Source of the DNA: Erythrobacter sp.
GTDB lineage: Bacteria; Pseudomonadota; Alphaproteobacteria; Sphingomonadales; Sphingomonadaceae
Direction: 5' to 3'
DNA: 64,000 nt
Assembly (NCBI GenBank): GCA_009993605.1
Contig: JAACTB010000012.1
Span: forward strand, 1-64,000
Shown: positions 48,535-57,493 of the stretch, piece after piece
Layout: each line of letters opens with the position of its first letter
Numbering within the stretch: position 1 is the stretch's first letter
Program-made: the position numbers and the translations under genes
The notes under the pieces: model-generated
Databases searched by the model: none
What the model saw: only the letters and a program-made list of their open reading frames with translations
What the model was told of the DNA's origin: nothing

Positions 48535-50622
48535 TTGCGCTGGTCCGCCGCACTGCTGCTCGCAGGGACGGCCACCGCAGGGATAGCGCAGGATGGCGAG
48601 CCGCCTCAAAGCGAAGGTGCGCCGACCGCGAATGTCGCGGACGGCACTGCGCAGGGCCGCGGCACGGTTTACGAACCGGGGTATTTCGCCCAGTTCGCAC
48701 CGCGCAATGCGCTCGACATGGTCACGCGCATTCCCGGTTTCGTGATCACGGAACAGCGCGGTTCCTCACGCGGCCTCGGCCAGGCGAGCCAGAACGTGCT
48801 GATCAACGGCGAGCGGCTGTCCAGCAAATCCGATGGCGTGCGCGATCAGTTGCAGCGCATCCCGTTCGGTGACGTGGTCCGGATCGAGATCGTCGACGGG
48901 ACCGTGCTCGACATCCCCGGTCTCACCGGCCAGGTCGCCAATGTCGTCGTCGCGCGGAGCGGCAGTTCGGGCCAGTTCCGCTACACGGCGGGCTTTCGTG
49001 CCTATAACGCGCAGCCGCAATTATACGGCGGTGAAATCTCGCTGACCGGCAAAAGCGGCGCGCTCGATTACACCGTCGCGCTCAGCAACGGCAATCAGCG
49101 CTTCGGCGCGGATGGGGACATCATTATCACCGACGGTCGCGGCAATCTCATCGAGACGCAGGCGACCAGATTCTCCGGCGGCTTCGACAATCCGCAGCTT
49201 TCGACCCGCTTCGCCTACAAATTCTCCGACAGCGTGCTCGCCAATCTCAATCTCAAATATGGCGAGGATTTCTTTTTCGAGAAGACCCCCGAAACGGCGA
49301 CATCTCTCTTGCGCCCCCGGCGCGACCGCCTCGCCGACGCGCGCGAGCGCGGGCCGGAATACGAGATCGGCGGCGACATCGAATTTCCTCTCGGCCCCGG
49401 CAGAATGAAACTGATCGGGTTGGAACGCTACGAGCGCGACGAGTTCGAAAGCCGTGTGATCGACAGTTTCGACGATGGGTCGGATGCGCGCGGCAACCGC
49501 TTCACGCAAACCAATCGTATCGGCGAGCGCATCGGTCGGTTCGAATATGGCTGGCGGATGCTGTCTGCCGACTGGCAATTGGCGGGCGAAGCGGCGTTCA
49601 ACCGCCTCGATCGCGCATCGGGCCTGTTCCGGCTCGTCCCCGGCGGCAATTTCGTGGCCATCCCCTTCCCCGCCGGGACGGGTGGCGTGACCGAGGATCG
49701 GTACGAGGCGATCCTCTCCATCAGCAAGCAGGTCACGCGCACCATCGCCGTGCAGGCGACGGCGGGCGGCGAATATTCGCGCATCGAACAGACCGGATCG
49801 GCCGCCAATTCGCGCAGCTTCCAGCGGCCCAAGGGGTCGCTTTCGCTCGCCTGGACGCCGGGCGGAAACTTCGACGCTTCGGTCAAGGTAACCCGTAAGG
49901 TCGGCCAATTGTCCTTCGGCGATTTTCTCGCCAGCGTTGCGCTCGACGACGATAATGAGAACGCAGGCAACAACGCGCTGCGTCCGGTGCAGAGCTGGGA
50001 TTTCGATGTCGAGGCCAATCGCCGCTTCGGCCCGTGGGGGTCGCTGAAGCTCGAATATTCCTATCGCCAATTCGAGGATTTCATCGATTTCTTCCCGCTC
50101 GACAATGGCGGCGAGGCTCGGGGGAATATCGGCGATGCCCGATCAAGCCGGATCACCGCTACGGGCACGCTGAAACTCGATCCAATCGGCGCGAAGGGTG
50201 TGCGCTTCGACATTGCCGCGGCGACCGCCTCGCTCAGCGTCACCGATCCGTTCACTGGGCTGGAGCGTCCGTTCTCGAACAACACCATCGACTATATCGA
50301 GGCGAATTTCCGCCACGATATCGCCGGATCGGACTGGGCCTATGGCGCCGGATTGTTCAGCAACGACAACGCCCCCTATTCGCGCCGTTTCGAGATCGGG
50401 CGCCAAGGCGAAGGCCCCACCTTCGTGGACGTGTTCGTGGAGAACAAGGACGTCTACGGGCTGACCCTCAACGCCTCGGTCGCGAACATCTTCGGCGCGA
50501 CGCAGAATTTCGAACGCACGGTCTTCGCCGCGCCGCGCCCGACCGACGACATCCTGTTCCGCGAGACATCGCGCCGCCGCATCGGACCGATCTTCCGACT
50601 GACCGTCAGCGGGAATTTCTGA
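48535..50622 (+). CDS. TonB-dependent receptor-like outer-membrane protein
   Basis: Protein of about 695 residues with a plug-like N-terminal region (NALDMVTRIPGFVITEQRGSSRG, VLINGERLSSKSDG, RIEIVDGTVLDIPGLTGQVANV in pieces) and a beta-barrel ending in FRLTVSGNF. The start is uncertain. TTG 48535 with AGG five bases upstream gives a clean signal peptide (RWSAALLLAGTATAGIAQ). There is no in-frame ATG or GTG near it. ATC at 48508 behind a strong GAGGGAGG is a rarer alternative. The frame upstream of about 48300 is antisense to clpP and not coding. Function: uptake of an unknown substrate. Confidence 0.87.
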   Translation: MRWSAALLLAGTATAGIAQDGEPPQSEGAPTANVADGTAQGRGTVYEPGYFAQFAPRNALDMVTRIPGFVITEQRGSSRGLGQASQNVLINGERLSSKSDGVRDQLQRIPFGDVVRIEIVDGTVLDIPGLTGQVANVVVARSGSSGQFRYTAGFRAYNAQPQLYGGEISLTGKSGALDYTVALSNGNQRFGADGDIIITDGRGNLIETQATRFSGGFDNPQLSTRFAYKFSDSVLANLNLKYGEDFFFEKTPETATSLLRPRRDRLADARERGPEYEIGGDIEFPLGPGRMKLIGLERYERDEFESRVIDSFDDGSDARGNRFTQTNRIGERIGRFEYGWRMLSADWQLAGEAAFNRLDRASGLFRLVPGGNFVAIPFPAGTGGVTEDRYEAILSISKQVTRTIAVQATAGGEYSRIEQTGSAANSRSFQRPKGSLSLAWTPGGNFDASVKVTRKVGQLSFGDFLASVALDDDNENAGNNALRPVQSWDFDVEANRRFGPWGSLKLEYSYRQFEDFIDFFPLDNGGEARGNIGDARSSRITATGTLKLDPIGAKGVRFDIAAATASLSVTDPFTGLERPFSNNTIDYIEANFRHDIAGSDWAYGAGLFSNDNAPYSRRFEIGRQGEGPTFVDVFVENKDVYGLTLNASVANIFGATQNFERTVFAAPRPTDDILFRETSRRRIGPIFRLTVSGNF

Positions 50623-50665
50623 TTTAGGCTTTGCCGCTTGGGTCCGGCGGTGGCACTGCTGTGGG

Positions 50666-52222
50666 ATGATCCTGCGCACCCTACCCCTCGCCGCCATAGC
50701 CTTTGGGCTCGCCGCCTGTGCGACGACGCCAATTTCGACGCCGCCGCAGACCGGAACCATGGCGCGCGCGTCCACCAACGGTGCGATGCAAGACGCCGCG
50801 ACGGCCCTGGAACGCATTCGGACGCTGGACGATGCGGGGCCCATGCTGAACGCAGTCATCGCCTTCGCTCCCGATGCAGCCGAACAGGCGGGCGCTGCCA
50901 ATGCCGCCAGCCTGCTGTCCGGGCGAACGGTGCTCGTGAAGGACAATATCGAGACGCGCGAATGGCCGACGACCGCCGGATCGCTCGCTCTCGCCAACAA
51001 TCGTACAGGACGCGATGCACCGATGATCGCCAATCTGCGCCGCAATGGCGGCGTGGTCATGGGCAAGACCAATCTCAGCGAATGGGCCAATATCCGCGAC
51101 AGCAATTCCACCAGCGGGTGGAGCGCGGTGGGCGGGCTCGTGCGCAATCCCCACGCGATCGACCGCAACAGCTGCGGTTCGTCCTCGGGCAGCGGGGCGG
51201 CGGTGGCGGCGGGTTTCGCCTGGGCCGCGATCGGGACGGAAACGAACGGATCGATCACCTGCCCCGCCTCGATCAACGGCGTGGTCGGCTTCAAGCCCAG
51301 CGTCGGCGTAGTCAGCCGGACGCATGTCGTCCCGATTTCGAGCACGCAGGACACTGCCGGTCCGATGGCGCGCAGCGTCATGGATGCCGCGATGCTCCTG
51401 ACCGCCATCGCGGGCGCTGACCCGGCGGACACCGTGACCACCACCGTCCCCAACCGCCCTGCCGATTACAGCGCCGGGCTGGCCGAAGCCTCGCTTGCGG
51501 GCGTACGCATTGGCGTGATGCGCGGCCAGGTCGGCGATCGGCAGGATTTGACCGCGACCTTCGATGCCGCGCTGGCCGATATGAAGCGCGCGGGCGCTAC
51601 GCTGGTCGAGATCGAGTTCGAGCCAAACAACGAGATGTATCGCGACAGCTTCCAGGTGCTGATGTTCGAACTGCGCGAGGAGATGGGCAAATACCTATCA
51701 TCCTTGCCGGGCGAGGACATGCCGCGCAGCCTGGCCGATCTGATCGCCTTCAACGAAGCCAATAAAGAAACCGAAATGCGCTGGTTTGGGCAGGATCTGT
51801 TCGTGCAGGCGGAAGGCACGACCGACCGCGAGGCGTATGAAAAGGCGCGTGCCAATGCTGTGCGGATCGCGGGCAGGGAGACGATCGACACACTTCTGGC
51901 CGACAACGATGTCAGCTTCCTCGTCGCGCCGACGCGCGGCCCCGCCTGGGTCAGCGACCTCGTCAACGGGGACAATTTCAATGGTTCAATCGGCTTCGGC
52001 GCCCCCGCCGCGATTGCGGGCTATCCCCATTTGACCGTGCCGATGGGCGCGGTCGAGGGCCTGCCGGTCGGGATCTCGATCATCGGCGCGAAGTGGGACG
52101 ATCATGCCGTTCTAAAGGCGGGCGCGGCCTATGAACGCGCGCGCACCGCCGTGCTGCCGCAGCCGCGCTTCGAACGTTGGAGCGCTCCCGTGCGCCCGTC
52201 CGCCCCCAGAATCGCGGACTAG
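50666..52222 (+). CDS. Exported amidase (amidase-signature family)
   Basis: Amidase of 518 residues with a lipoprotein-like signal (LPLAAIAFGLAAC; lipobox LAAC), so probably envelope-anchored. The Ser-Ser-Lys triad is visible: Lys in VLVKDNIET, cis-Ser in SSSGSGAAVAAG, Ser in GTETNGSITCPAS. It hydrolyses an amide of unknown identity; related enzymes act on peptide amides or aryl amides. ATG 50666 is supported by the signal. It lies 43 bp after the TonB-receptor-like gene and 13 bp before the antiporter, so the three may be one operon. Confidence 0.92.
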   Translation: MILRTLPLAAIAFGLAACATTPISTPPQTGTMARASTNGAMQDAATALERIRTLDDAGPMLNAVIAFAPDAAEQAGAANAASLLSGRTVLVKDNIETREWPTTAGSLALANNRTGRDAPMIANLRRNGGVVMGKTNLSEWANIRDSNSTSGWSAVGGLVRNPHAIDRNSCGSSSGSGAAVAAGFAWAAIGTETNGSITCPASINGVVGFKPSVGVVSRTHVVPISSTQDTAGPMARSVMDAAMLLTAIAGADPADTVTTTVPNRPADYSAGLAEASLAGVRIGVMRGQVGDRQDLTATFDAALADMKRAGATLVEIEFEPNNEMYRDSFQVLMFELREEMGKYLSSLPGEDMPRSLADLIAFNEANKETEMRWFGQDLFVQAEGTTDREAYEKARANAVRIAGRETIDTLLADNDVSFLVAPTRGPAWVSDLVNGDNFNGSIGFGAPAAIAGYPHLTVPMGAVEGLPVGISIIGAKWDDHAVLKAGAAYERARTAVLPQPRFERWSAPVRPSAPRIAD

Positions 52223-52235
52223 GCGAACGCACAGT

Positions 52236-53666
52236 ATGGAATTCGATCCGCGCATCTTCCTGTTCGTGATCTTCGGCCTCGGGCTGATGCTCGCGGTCAG
52301 CCTGGAAAAACATCTTGCGCGCTTCTGGCTGTCGCTGCCGATCGTCTATGTCGCGGCGGGCTTCGCGATCTTCTCGCTGCCTATCGGCCTGCCGCATTTC
52401 AATCCGGCGCGCGACGGCTTCGATGCGCTGACATTGGAATACGTCACCGAATTCATCGTGATCGCCAGCCTCGCGGCGGCCGGGGTGGCGATCGACCGTC
52501 CGGTCAGTTGGAAGAACTGGCGCCAGATCTGGCCGCTCCTCGTCATCGCCATGCCCTTGACCGTGGGCGCGGTGGCCCTGCTCGGCTGGTGGGCTCTCGG
52601 CCTAGCACCTGCCAGCGCGATCCTGCTCGGCGCGGCGATGGCGCCGACCGACCCGGTGCTCGCGCGCAGCGTCCAGGTCGGCCCTCCGGGCGAGGCGAAG
52701 CGCCATGACGTGCGCTTCAGCCTGACGGTCGAAGCAGGCCTCAATGACGGGTTGGCCTTCCCCTTCACCTATCTCGCGATCGCTGCCGTCGGCATGACCT
52801 CGCTCGGCTGGTGGACCGCCGAATGGGCGGCCTTCGATCTCGTCTTCCGCATCATCATGGGCTGTCTGGTCGGGTGGGGCATCGGCCGCGCGGGCGCATG
52901 GTACGTCTTCGAGCGCGAAGCCGATGCGCCGATCGACGATGTCGAAAGCGAACGCCCCCGCTATTCCACCAGCGAAGGGCTGGTGGTGCTCGGCACTTTG
53001 TTGCTCGCCTATGGCTGCGCCGAGATGGTCGAGGGTTACGGCTTTCTCGCCGTATTCGTCGCCGCGGTCACGGCGCGACAGCGCGAGAATGCCAGCCGCT
53101 ATCACAAGATCAGCCACCATTTCATCGACCAGATCGAACAGATCGTCCTCGTCGCGGTGCTGTTCGGGTTCGGGGCGATGTTGGCGAGCGGTGTCCTGTC
53201 GAGCCTCACCTGGGCAGGCGCGGCGGTCGGGCTGGCGCTGGTATTCGTGATCCGGCCGATCTCGGGCCTGATTGCCGAATCCTTTTGCGGCCTCCCCCTG
53301 CCCGGAAAGCTCGCCGTCGCCTTCCTCGGGGTGCGCGGCATGGGATCGATCTATTATCTCGCCTACGGCCAGAACAACGCCCCATTCGGCCAGCTCGACG
53401 TGCTGTGGGCGACGACGAGCTTCGCCATCCTCCTCTCCATCCTCGTCCATGGTGTCTTCGCCGGGCCGGTCGTCGGCTTCGTCGAGCGCCGCCATGCGCA
53501 TATCCATGTCGGCGAGGAGGACAGCATGGCCGCGCTCGTGCCGCCCGACCATGAGGACCGTGAGGAATTGCACGCGGAACTGAAAGAGGCCGAAGCCGAG
53601 CAGATGCGCGCCGAGGAAGACGAGCAGGCGGGTAGCGGCGGTTCACCCCATCCCGGCCAAACCTAG
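52236..53666 (+). CDS. CPA1-type sodium/proton antiporter
   Basis: Inner-membrane antiporter of 476 residues with about twelve transmembrane segments. Family features: AMAPTDPVLARSVQVGPP and the ion-binding VEAGLNDGLAFPFTYL (ND pair), as in NhaP/NHE-type exchangers. A cytoplasmic acidic tail of about 50 residues (EELHAELKEAEAEQMRAEEDEQ in part) follows the last helix and may sense pH. ATG 52236 is chosen because it starts the first helix. It begins 13 bp after the amidase stop. Confidence 0.92.
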   Translation: MEFDPRIFLFVIFGLGLMLAVSLEKHLARFWLSLPIVYVAAGFAIFSLPIGLPHFNPARDGFDALTLEYVTEFIVIASLAAAGVAIDRPVSWKNWRQIWPLLVIAMPLTVGAVALLGWWALGLAPASAILLGAAMAPTDPVLARSVQVGPPGEAKRHDVRFSLTVEAGLNDGLAFPFTYLAIAAVGMTSLGWWTAEWAAFDLVFRIIMGCLVGWGIGRAGAWYVFEREADAPIDDVESERPRYSTSEGLVVLGTLLLAYGCAEMVEGYGFLAVFVAAVTARQRENASRYHKISHHFIDQIEQIVLVAVLFGFGAMLASGVLSSLTWAGAAVGLALVFVIRPISGLIAESFCGLPLPGKLAVAFLGVRGMGSIYYLAYGQNNAPFGQLDVLWATTSFAILLSILVHGVFAGPVVGFVERRHAHIHVGEEDSMAALVPPDHEDREELHAELKEAEAEQMRAEEDEQAGSGGSPHPGQT

Positions 53667-53764
53667 CGACCCTTCAAGAGCCGCAGCGCGCCCGCATTCG
53701 CGTGGCCCTATGCAAGCCGCTTTGGGGGCTCGCCTTTGCGCCTACGAGCAACCCCACACAGCAA

Positions 53765-53793
53765 ACCCCGCCATGCAAAGTGCATGACGGGGT
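53765..53793 (-). terminator. Terminator of the trigger factor gene
   Basis: ACCCCGCCATGCA-AAG-TGCATGACGGGGT: a 13-bp stem with one mismatch and a three-base loop, 56 bp after the tig stop on the minus strand, followed by a short T-run (GGGGTTTGC). Confidence 0.62.
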
Positions 53794-53849
53794 CTGAAGA
53801 AACGGCGGGCGCGGGCCGGGCCTGACGCCCTCGCCCGTCTGAAGAACGC

Positions 53850-55493
53850 TTACTTCTTCGCGGCTTTCTTGGCCGGAGCCTTCTTTGCGGCAGGCTTCTT
53901 GGCGGCGGGCTTGTCGTCGGCCTTCGCCTCATCGCTCTTGGCCGAAGCTTTCTTCGCCGGGGCCTTCTTGGCGGCAGGCTTCTTGGCAGCGGCCTTATCG
54001 TCGGCCTCGGCCTCGTCCTTCTTTGCAGCGGCCTTCTTCGCGGGCGCCTTTTTCTTGGCGGGAGCCTTCTCGCCGGCGTCCTCGCCAGTATCCTTGGCGG
54101 CAGCCTTCTTCTTCGGCGCGGCCTTTTTCTTGGCCGGAGCTTTCGCCTTCGCGACTTCTTCGCCCTCATCGGCTTCGATCGCGGCTTCCAGTTCCTCGCG
54201 CGTCACTTCGCGGTCGGTGATGTCGGCCTTGTCGAAGAGGAAATCGACGACCTTGTCCTCGTAAAGCGGCGCGCGCAGCTGGGCGGCGGCCATCGGTTCC
54301 TGCTGGATATACTGCATGAACCGCTCGCGATCTTCAGCGCGGTATTGCTGGGCGGCCTGTTGGATCAGCATGGACATTTCCTGCCCGGTCACCTCCACGC
54401 CGTTTGCCTGACCGATTTCGGAGAGCAGCAGGCCCAGGCGCACCCGGCGCTCGGCGATGCGGCGATAATCGTCGCGCTCGTCCTCGACTTCCTTCATCGC
54501 CGCTTCGGGATCGTCGGCCTGCGCGGCTTCCTGCTGAAGCTGTGCCCAGATCTGTTCGAATTCGGCATCCACCATCGTCTGCGGCACGGCAAAATCGTGG
54601 CCCGCGGCCAACTGGTCGAGCAGCTGGCGCTTCATCTGGGTGCGCGTTAGCCCGTTGGTTTCCTGCTCGATCTGCGCGCGCAGCAATTCCTTGAGCTTGT
54701 CGAGCCGTTCGAGGCCGAAATTCTTGGCGAAATCGTCGTCGATCTCGGTGTCGGTTTCGACCTTCACCTGCTGGACCGTGATGTCGAACTCGGCATCCTT
54801 GCCGGCGAGATGCGCGGCCTGGTAATCTTCGGGGAAAGTGACGGTGATCGTCTTCTTGTCGCCCGTCTTCACGCCCGTCAGCTGTTCTTCGAAGCCGGGG
54901 ATGAACTGGCCCGAACCGAGCACCAGCGGCGTGTTCTCGGCCGCGCCGCCTTCGAATTCCTCACCATCGACGCGGCCGACGAAATCGATGATCAGCTGGT
55001 CGCCGTCGCTCGCCTTCTTGCTCTTCGGCGCATCCTTGTAGCTCTTGTTGTTACCGGCGAGCTGGCCCAGCATCTCGTCGACCTGCTCGTCCGCCACCGG
55101 AACCGTCAGGCGCTCCAGCTTAAGGCCGTCGACATCGGGCGCGTCGACCTTGGGGAGAACTTCCAGTTCGACCGACAATTCGGCGTCCTTGCCCTGGTCG
55201 TAACCCTGGTCGAGCTCGATCTTCGGCTGCATCGCCGGGCGCAGTTCCTTGTCCTTCATCAGCGTGTCGACCGATTCGCGGATCATGTCGTTGATCGCCT
55301 GGGCGTGGAGCTGTTCGCCATGCATCTTGCGCACCAGATTGGCGGGCACCTTGCCGGGGCGGAAACCGGGCATGCGGATCTGCGGGGCGAGCTTCTTGAT
55401 CTCGCCACCGATGCGCGCATCGATGTCCTTGGCAGGGATCGTCAGCGTGTAAGCGCGCTTGAGGCCTTCATTGGTCGTCTCGGTAATCTGCAT
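53850..55493 (-). CDS. tig: Trigger factor with histone-H1-like tail
   Basis: Ribosome-bound chaperone and prolyl isomerase of 547 residues, about 110 longer than the E. coli protein. The ribosome-binding domain has GFRPGKVPANLVRKMHG (about 38-54), the FKBP-type domain has GDQLIIDFVGRVDGEEFEGG and PGFEEQL, and the C-terminal arms follow to about residue 440. The last 102 residues are almost only Ala, Lys, Pro, Asp and Glu (APAKKKAAPKKKAAAK and similar), with a 28-residue direct repeat. The tail may bind rRNA or DNA. ATG 55493 is the family start. tRNA-Leu lies 63 bp upstream on the same strand. Confidence 0.95.
   Translation of the reverse strand: MQITETTNEGLKRAYTLTIPAKDIDARIGGEIKKLAPQIRMPGFRPGKVPANLVRKMHGEQLHAQAINDMIRESVDTLMKDKELRPAMQPKIELDQGYDQGKDAELSVELEVLPKVDAPDVDGLKLERLTVPVADEQVDEMLGQLAGNNKSYKDAPKSKKASDGDQLIIDFVGRVDGEEFEGGAAENTPLVLGSGQFIPGFEEQLTGVKTGDKKTITVTFPEDYQAAHLAGKDAEFDITVQQVKVETDTEIDDDFAKNFGLERLDKLKELLRAQIEQETNGLTRTQMKRQLLDQLAAGHDFAVPQTMVDAEFEQIWAQLQQEAAQADDPEAAMKEVEDERDDYRRIAERRVRLGLLLSEIGQANGVEVTGQEMSMLIQQAAQQYRAEDRERFMQYIQQEPMAAAQLRAPLYEDKVVDFLFDKADITDREVTREELEAAIEADEGEEVAKAKAPAKKKAAPKKKAAAKDTGEDAGEKAPAKKKAPAKKAAAKKDEAEADDKAAAKKPAAKKAPAKKASAKSDEAKADDKPAAKKPAAKKAPAKKAAKK
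53853..54020 (-). repeat. Two 84-bp direct repeats in the tig tail
   Basis: The region encodes two near-identical 28-residue units, KDEAEADDKAAAKKPAAKK... and SDEAKADDKPAAKKPAAKK..., each ending APAKKA. Such DNA repeats can gain or lose units by slippage, so tail length may vary between strains. Confidence 0.75.
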
Positions 55494-55556
55494 GGGAACG
55501 GATACTCTCGAATCTGGTCTATCGGGCTGCGCGAGGGACGGCCGGTTGGCGGCGGC

Positions 55557-55641
55557 TGGTGCGGGCGAAGGGACTCGAACCCCCACATCTTTCGATACTG
55601 GTACCTAAAACCAGCGCGTCTACCAATTCCGCCACGCCCGC
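55557..55641 (-). tRNA. tRNA-Leu (anticodon UAG)
   Basis: Read on the minus strand: acceptor stem GCGGGCG / CGCCCGC, D arm with GGAATTGGTAGACG, anticodon stem CTGGT / ACCAG around TTTAGGT (anticodon TAG), a long variable arm, T arm GGGGGTTCGAGTCCC, discriminator A and an encoded CCA. The long variable arm and discriminator A fit leucine. It precedes tig on the same strand. Confidence 0.95.
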
Positions 55642-55761
55642 AATCCGCCCGCATTACGAACGAAGCCGCGCGCCAGCAGCCGCCAGCGCGCGTGTAGCCG
55701 CGTGCCTCTAATGCGCTGCGCCGAAAAGGGCAAGCGCGGCGGTGAAGCGCCGATGACGCAA

Positions 55762-55787
55762 GGAACGGGGCCGACCTGTCGTCGGTT
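55762..55787 (+). promoter_or_regulatory. Predicted EcfG (general stress) promoter
   Basis: GGAAC (55762-55766), 17-bp spacer, GGTT (55784-55787), matching the alphaproteobacterial EcfG consensus GGAAC-N16/17-(C/G)GTT. It lies 24 bp before the start of the small disordered protein at 55812. Confidence 0.6.
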
Positions 55788-55811
55788 GATGTGAGTGAAA
55801 GGATCCCCTCG

Positions 55812-56057
55812 ATGACCGACACGCCCGATCCCGATTACGAAACCCCGCGCACGCCACCGGCGACCCCACCGACGATTGATCCCAATGTGAAGCCCAAGAC
55901 GGCCGCCGAAATGGAAGATGAGGGCGAAACGGAGGGCGATGTGCTGGGCCATCGCAGCGATCCCGACGAGATCGATACCGAACTGTCCGACAAGCTGGTG
56001 GAGCGCGACAAGCGCGACGGGATGGGAGAACCCACGATCAACCTTCCACCCGACTGA
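55812..56057 (+). CDS. Small acidic, proline-rich, probably disordered protein
   Basis: Protein of 81 residues, dominated by Pro, Asp, Glu and Thr (PDPDYETPRTPPATPPTIDP in part) with no hydrophobic core, so probably disordered. ATG 55812 has AAGGA nine bases upstream; an in-frame GTG at 55791 is a weaker option. An EcfG-type promoter ends 24 bp upstream, suggesting general-stress control. The similar but shorter gene at 56095 follows after 37 bp. Function unknown. Confidence 0.72.
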   Translation: MTDTPDPDYETPRTPPATPPTIDPNVKPKTAAEMEDEGETEGDVLGHRSDPDEIDTELSDKLVERDKRDGMGEPTINLPPD

Positions 56058-56094
56058 TCGTTCTCCCCCCAATCTTCCATGAAGGAGCCGCACG

Positions 56095-56274
56095 ATGGCC
56101 ACGCAACCCGATCCAAATCCTGACACTATCGATCCTGGCGCGCCCAGCGAGGTCCCGGCGGAAAGTCCGCCTTCGGAAACACCGTTCGATGAACCGGACG
56201 AGATCGAGCCGGTCCAACCCGATTACGACCAGCCCGATCGCACTCCGCTGGAAACATCGCCGCCACCGGATTGA
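56095..56274 (+). CDS. Small proline/aspartate-rich protein
   Basis: Protein of 59 residues starting at ATG 56095 with GAAGGAG eight bases upstream. Composition is mostly Pro, Asp, Glu, Ser and Thr (PDPNPDTIDPGAPSEVPAE in part; end TSPPPD). It resembles the preceding 81-residue protein in composition, in the DP repeats and in ending with PPD, so the two may be related by duplication. Likely disordered; no function known. Probably co-transcribed from the EcfG-type promoter at 55762. Confidence 0.65.
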   Translation: MATQPDPNPDTIDPGAPSEVPAESPPSETPFDEPDEIEPVQPDYDQPDRTPLETSPPPD

Positions 56275-56356
56275 TCGCGGCGAATCGATGACGTCGATGA
56301 GGCACAGGGCTGCAAATGATCTTGCCGCCCGGACCCTCGCGAATTAGGGGCGCGGC

Positions 56357-56695
56357 ATGACCGACGAAATCGACATCACGCTCGCCGACGCTCCCTCCGA
56401 AACCGGCGCCGCCACGAAAGCTTCGAACGCGAACGACTTTCCGCCCGATCGCCTGTCGGTCAATCCGCGCAACGAGCACTTCGACCAGGACGTGCTGCAA
56501 CGCGGCGTGGGGATCCGCTTCAAGGGCAATCAGCGCCGCGACATCGAAGAATATTCGATCTCCGAAGGCTGGGTGCGCGTTCAGGCGGGCAAGACGATGG
56601 ATCGCAAGGGCAATCCGCTGACCATCAAGCTGAACGGTCCTGTCGAAGCCTGGTATGAAGATTTGGGCGACGACGCACCCGTGGCGAAAGCCTGA
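56357..56695 (+). CDS. DUF3297 family protein
   Basis: Protein of 112 residues. After a variable N-terminus, the conserved core PPDRLSVNPRNEHFDQDVLQRGVGIRFKG and EYSISEGWVRVQAGKTMDRKGNPLTIKLNG in pieces matches DUF3297, a small family of unknown function common in alphaproteobacteria. Probably cytoplasmic. Its stop is three bases from the stop of the convergent CHAP gene. Confidence 0.9.
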   Translation: MTDEIDITLADAPSETGAATKASNANDFPPDRLSVNPRNEHFDQDVLQRGVGIRFKGNQRRDIEEYSISEGWVRVQAGKTMDRKGNPLTIKLNGPVEAWYEDLGDDAPVAKA

Positions 56696-56698
56696 TTT

Positions 56699-57346
56699 TT
56701 AGTCGAGATTGCCGAATGCAGCGAGGAACTGGCGCGAGCTCTTGAGCCGCGTCGGCCCGGGGGGAATGGCGGGCGCCTCCGCCACCCGCATCGGTGTCAC
56801 GCCCGGATTGGCGGCACGGCCCGGATAAATGAACCCCTCGACCGGCCACTCGGTCGTCCCGAGCGCGCCCAGCGGGTGATACCACACGCGCACAGCGCTC
56901 CAGTCGTTGGCGGGGGAAACGTCCACTGCCATCACGTCGCGCTCGATCTGCCCGCGACGCCCGTCGATCGGCGACCAGTTCGCATGGTCGAGCAGCACGG
57001 TGCGGCTGTCGATCACGCGGCTGACCGCCGCGACATGGCCCAATTCCATCGAGCGATGCGGGCGAAAGGTCATCACCGCACCCTTCTTCGGTACGGTGCC
57101 GGTGGCGTATCGGCCTTGTGCCTGATCCCACCACGTGCGGGCATCGCCGTAGATCTGGATGCCCGAAACCTGCCGCGCATAGGGCACGCATTGGAGATAG
57201 GGCGTCAGCTCGTCCTGAGCGCCGATCGCGGGGGAGACGGTGCGCGCTTCGAACCCCGGCGCATCACGCGCAGCGAGCGACGGAGCGAAGGCGGTGGAAC
57301 CGGCCAGAAGCGCGATGGCGAGCGTGCGGTGAGAAGGCTTGTACAT
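56699..57346 (-). CDS. Exported CHAP-domain protein (peptidoglycan amidase/endopeptidase type)
   Basis: Protein of 215 residues with a signal peptide (LAIALLAGSTAFAPSLAA). The CHAP domain has the catalytic Cys in LQCVPYARQVSGI, the His in MELGHVAAVSRVI and the following polar residue in LLDHANW. Such domains cut peptidoglycan peptides or the amide to muramic acid. A C-terminal proline-rich stretch follows. ATG 57346 is the family start. It is divergent from der (147 bp between starts) and may act in cell separation. Confidence 0.88.
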   Translation of the reverse strand: MYKPSHRTLAIALLAGSTAFAPSLAARDAPGFEARTVSPAIGAQDELTPYLQCVPYARQVSGIQIYGDARTWWDQAQGRYATGTVPKKGAVMTFRPHRSMELGHVAAVSRVIDSRTVLLDHANWSPIDGRRGQIERDVMAVDVSPANDWSAVRVWYHPLGALGTTEWPVEGFIYPGRAANPGVTPMRVAEAPAIPPGPTRLKSSRQFLAAFGNLD

Positions 57347-57493
57347 GCCCACCGTAATGGCGGCAAAAATTTGCCGCACCCCTGTCAGTCAGGGTAAATC
57401 GAATTTAACCATAAGGCTGCCGGGCCCGGATCGCGTGCTTGCCAAAAGCCGCCCCAGGGGCCACCTGCCCGGGCGCAACGAAAGCCGCTTTTC

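Noticed and set aside
53850-54020. Repeats in the tig tail considered as a CRISPR-like or satellite array
   Set aside because: The repeats are in frame, code for the Lys/Ala tail and have no spacers; no cas genes present.
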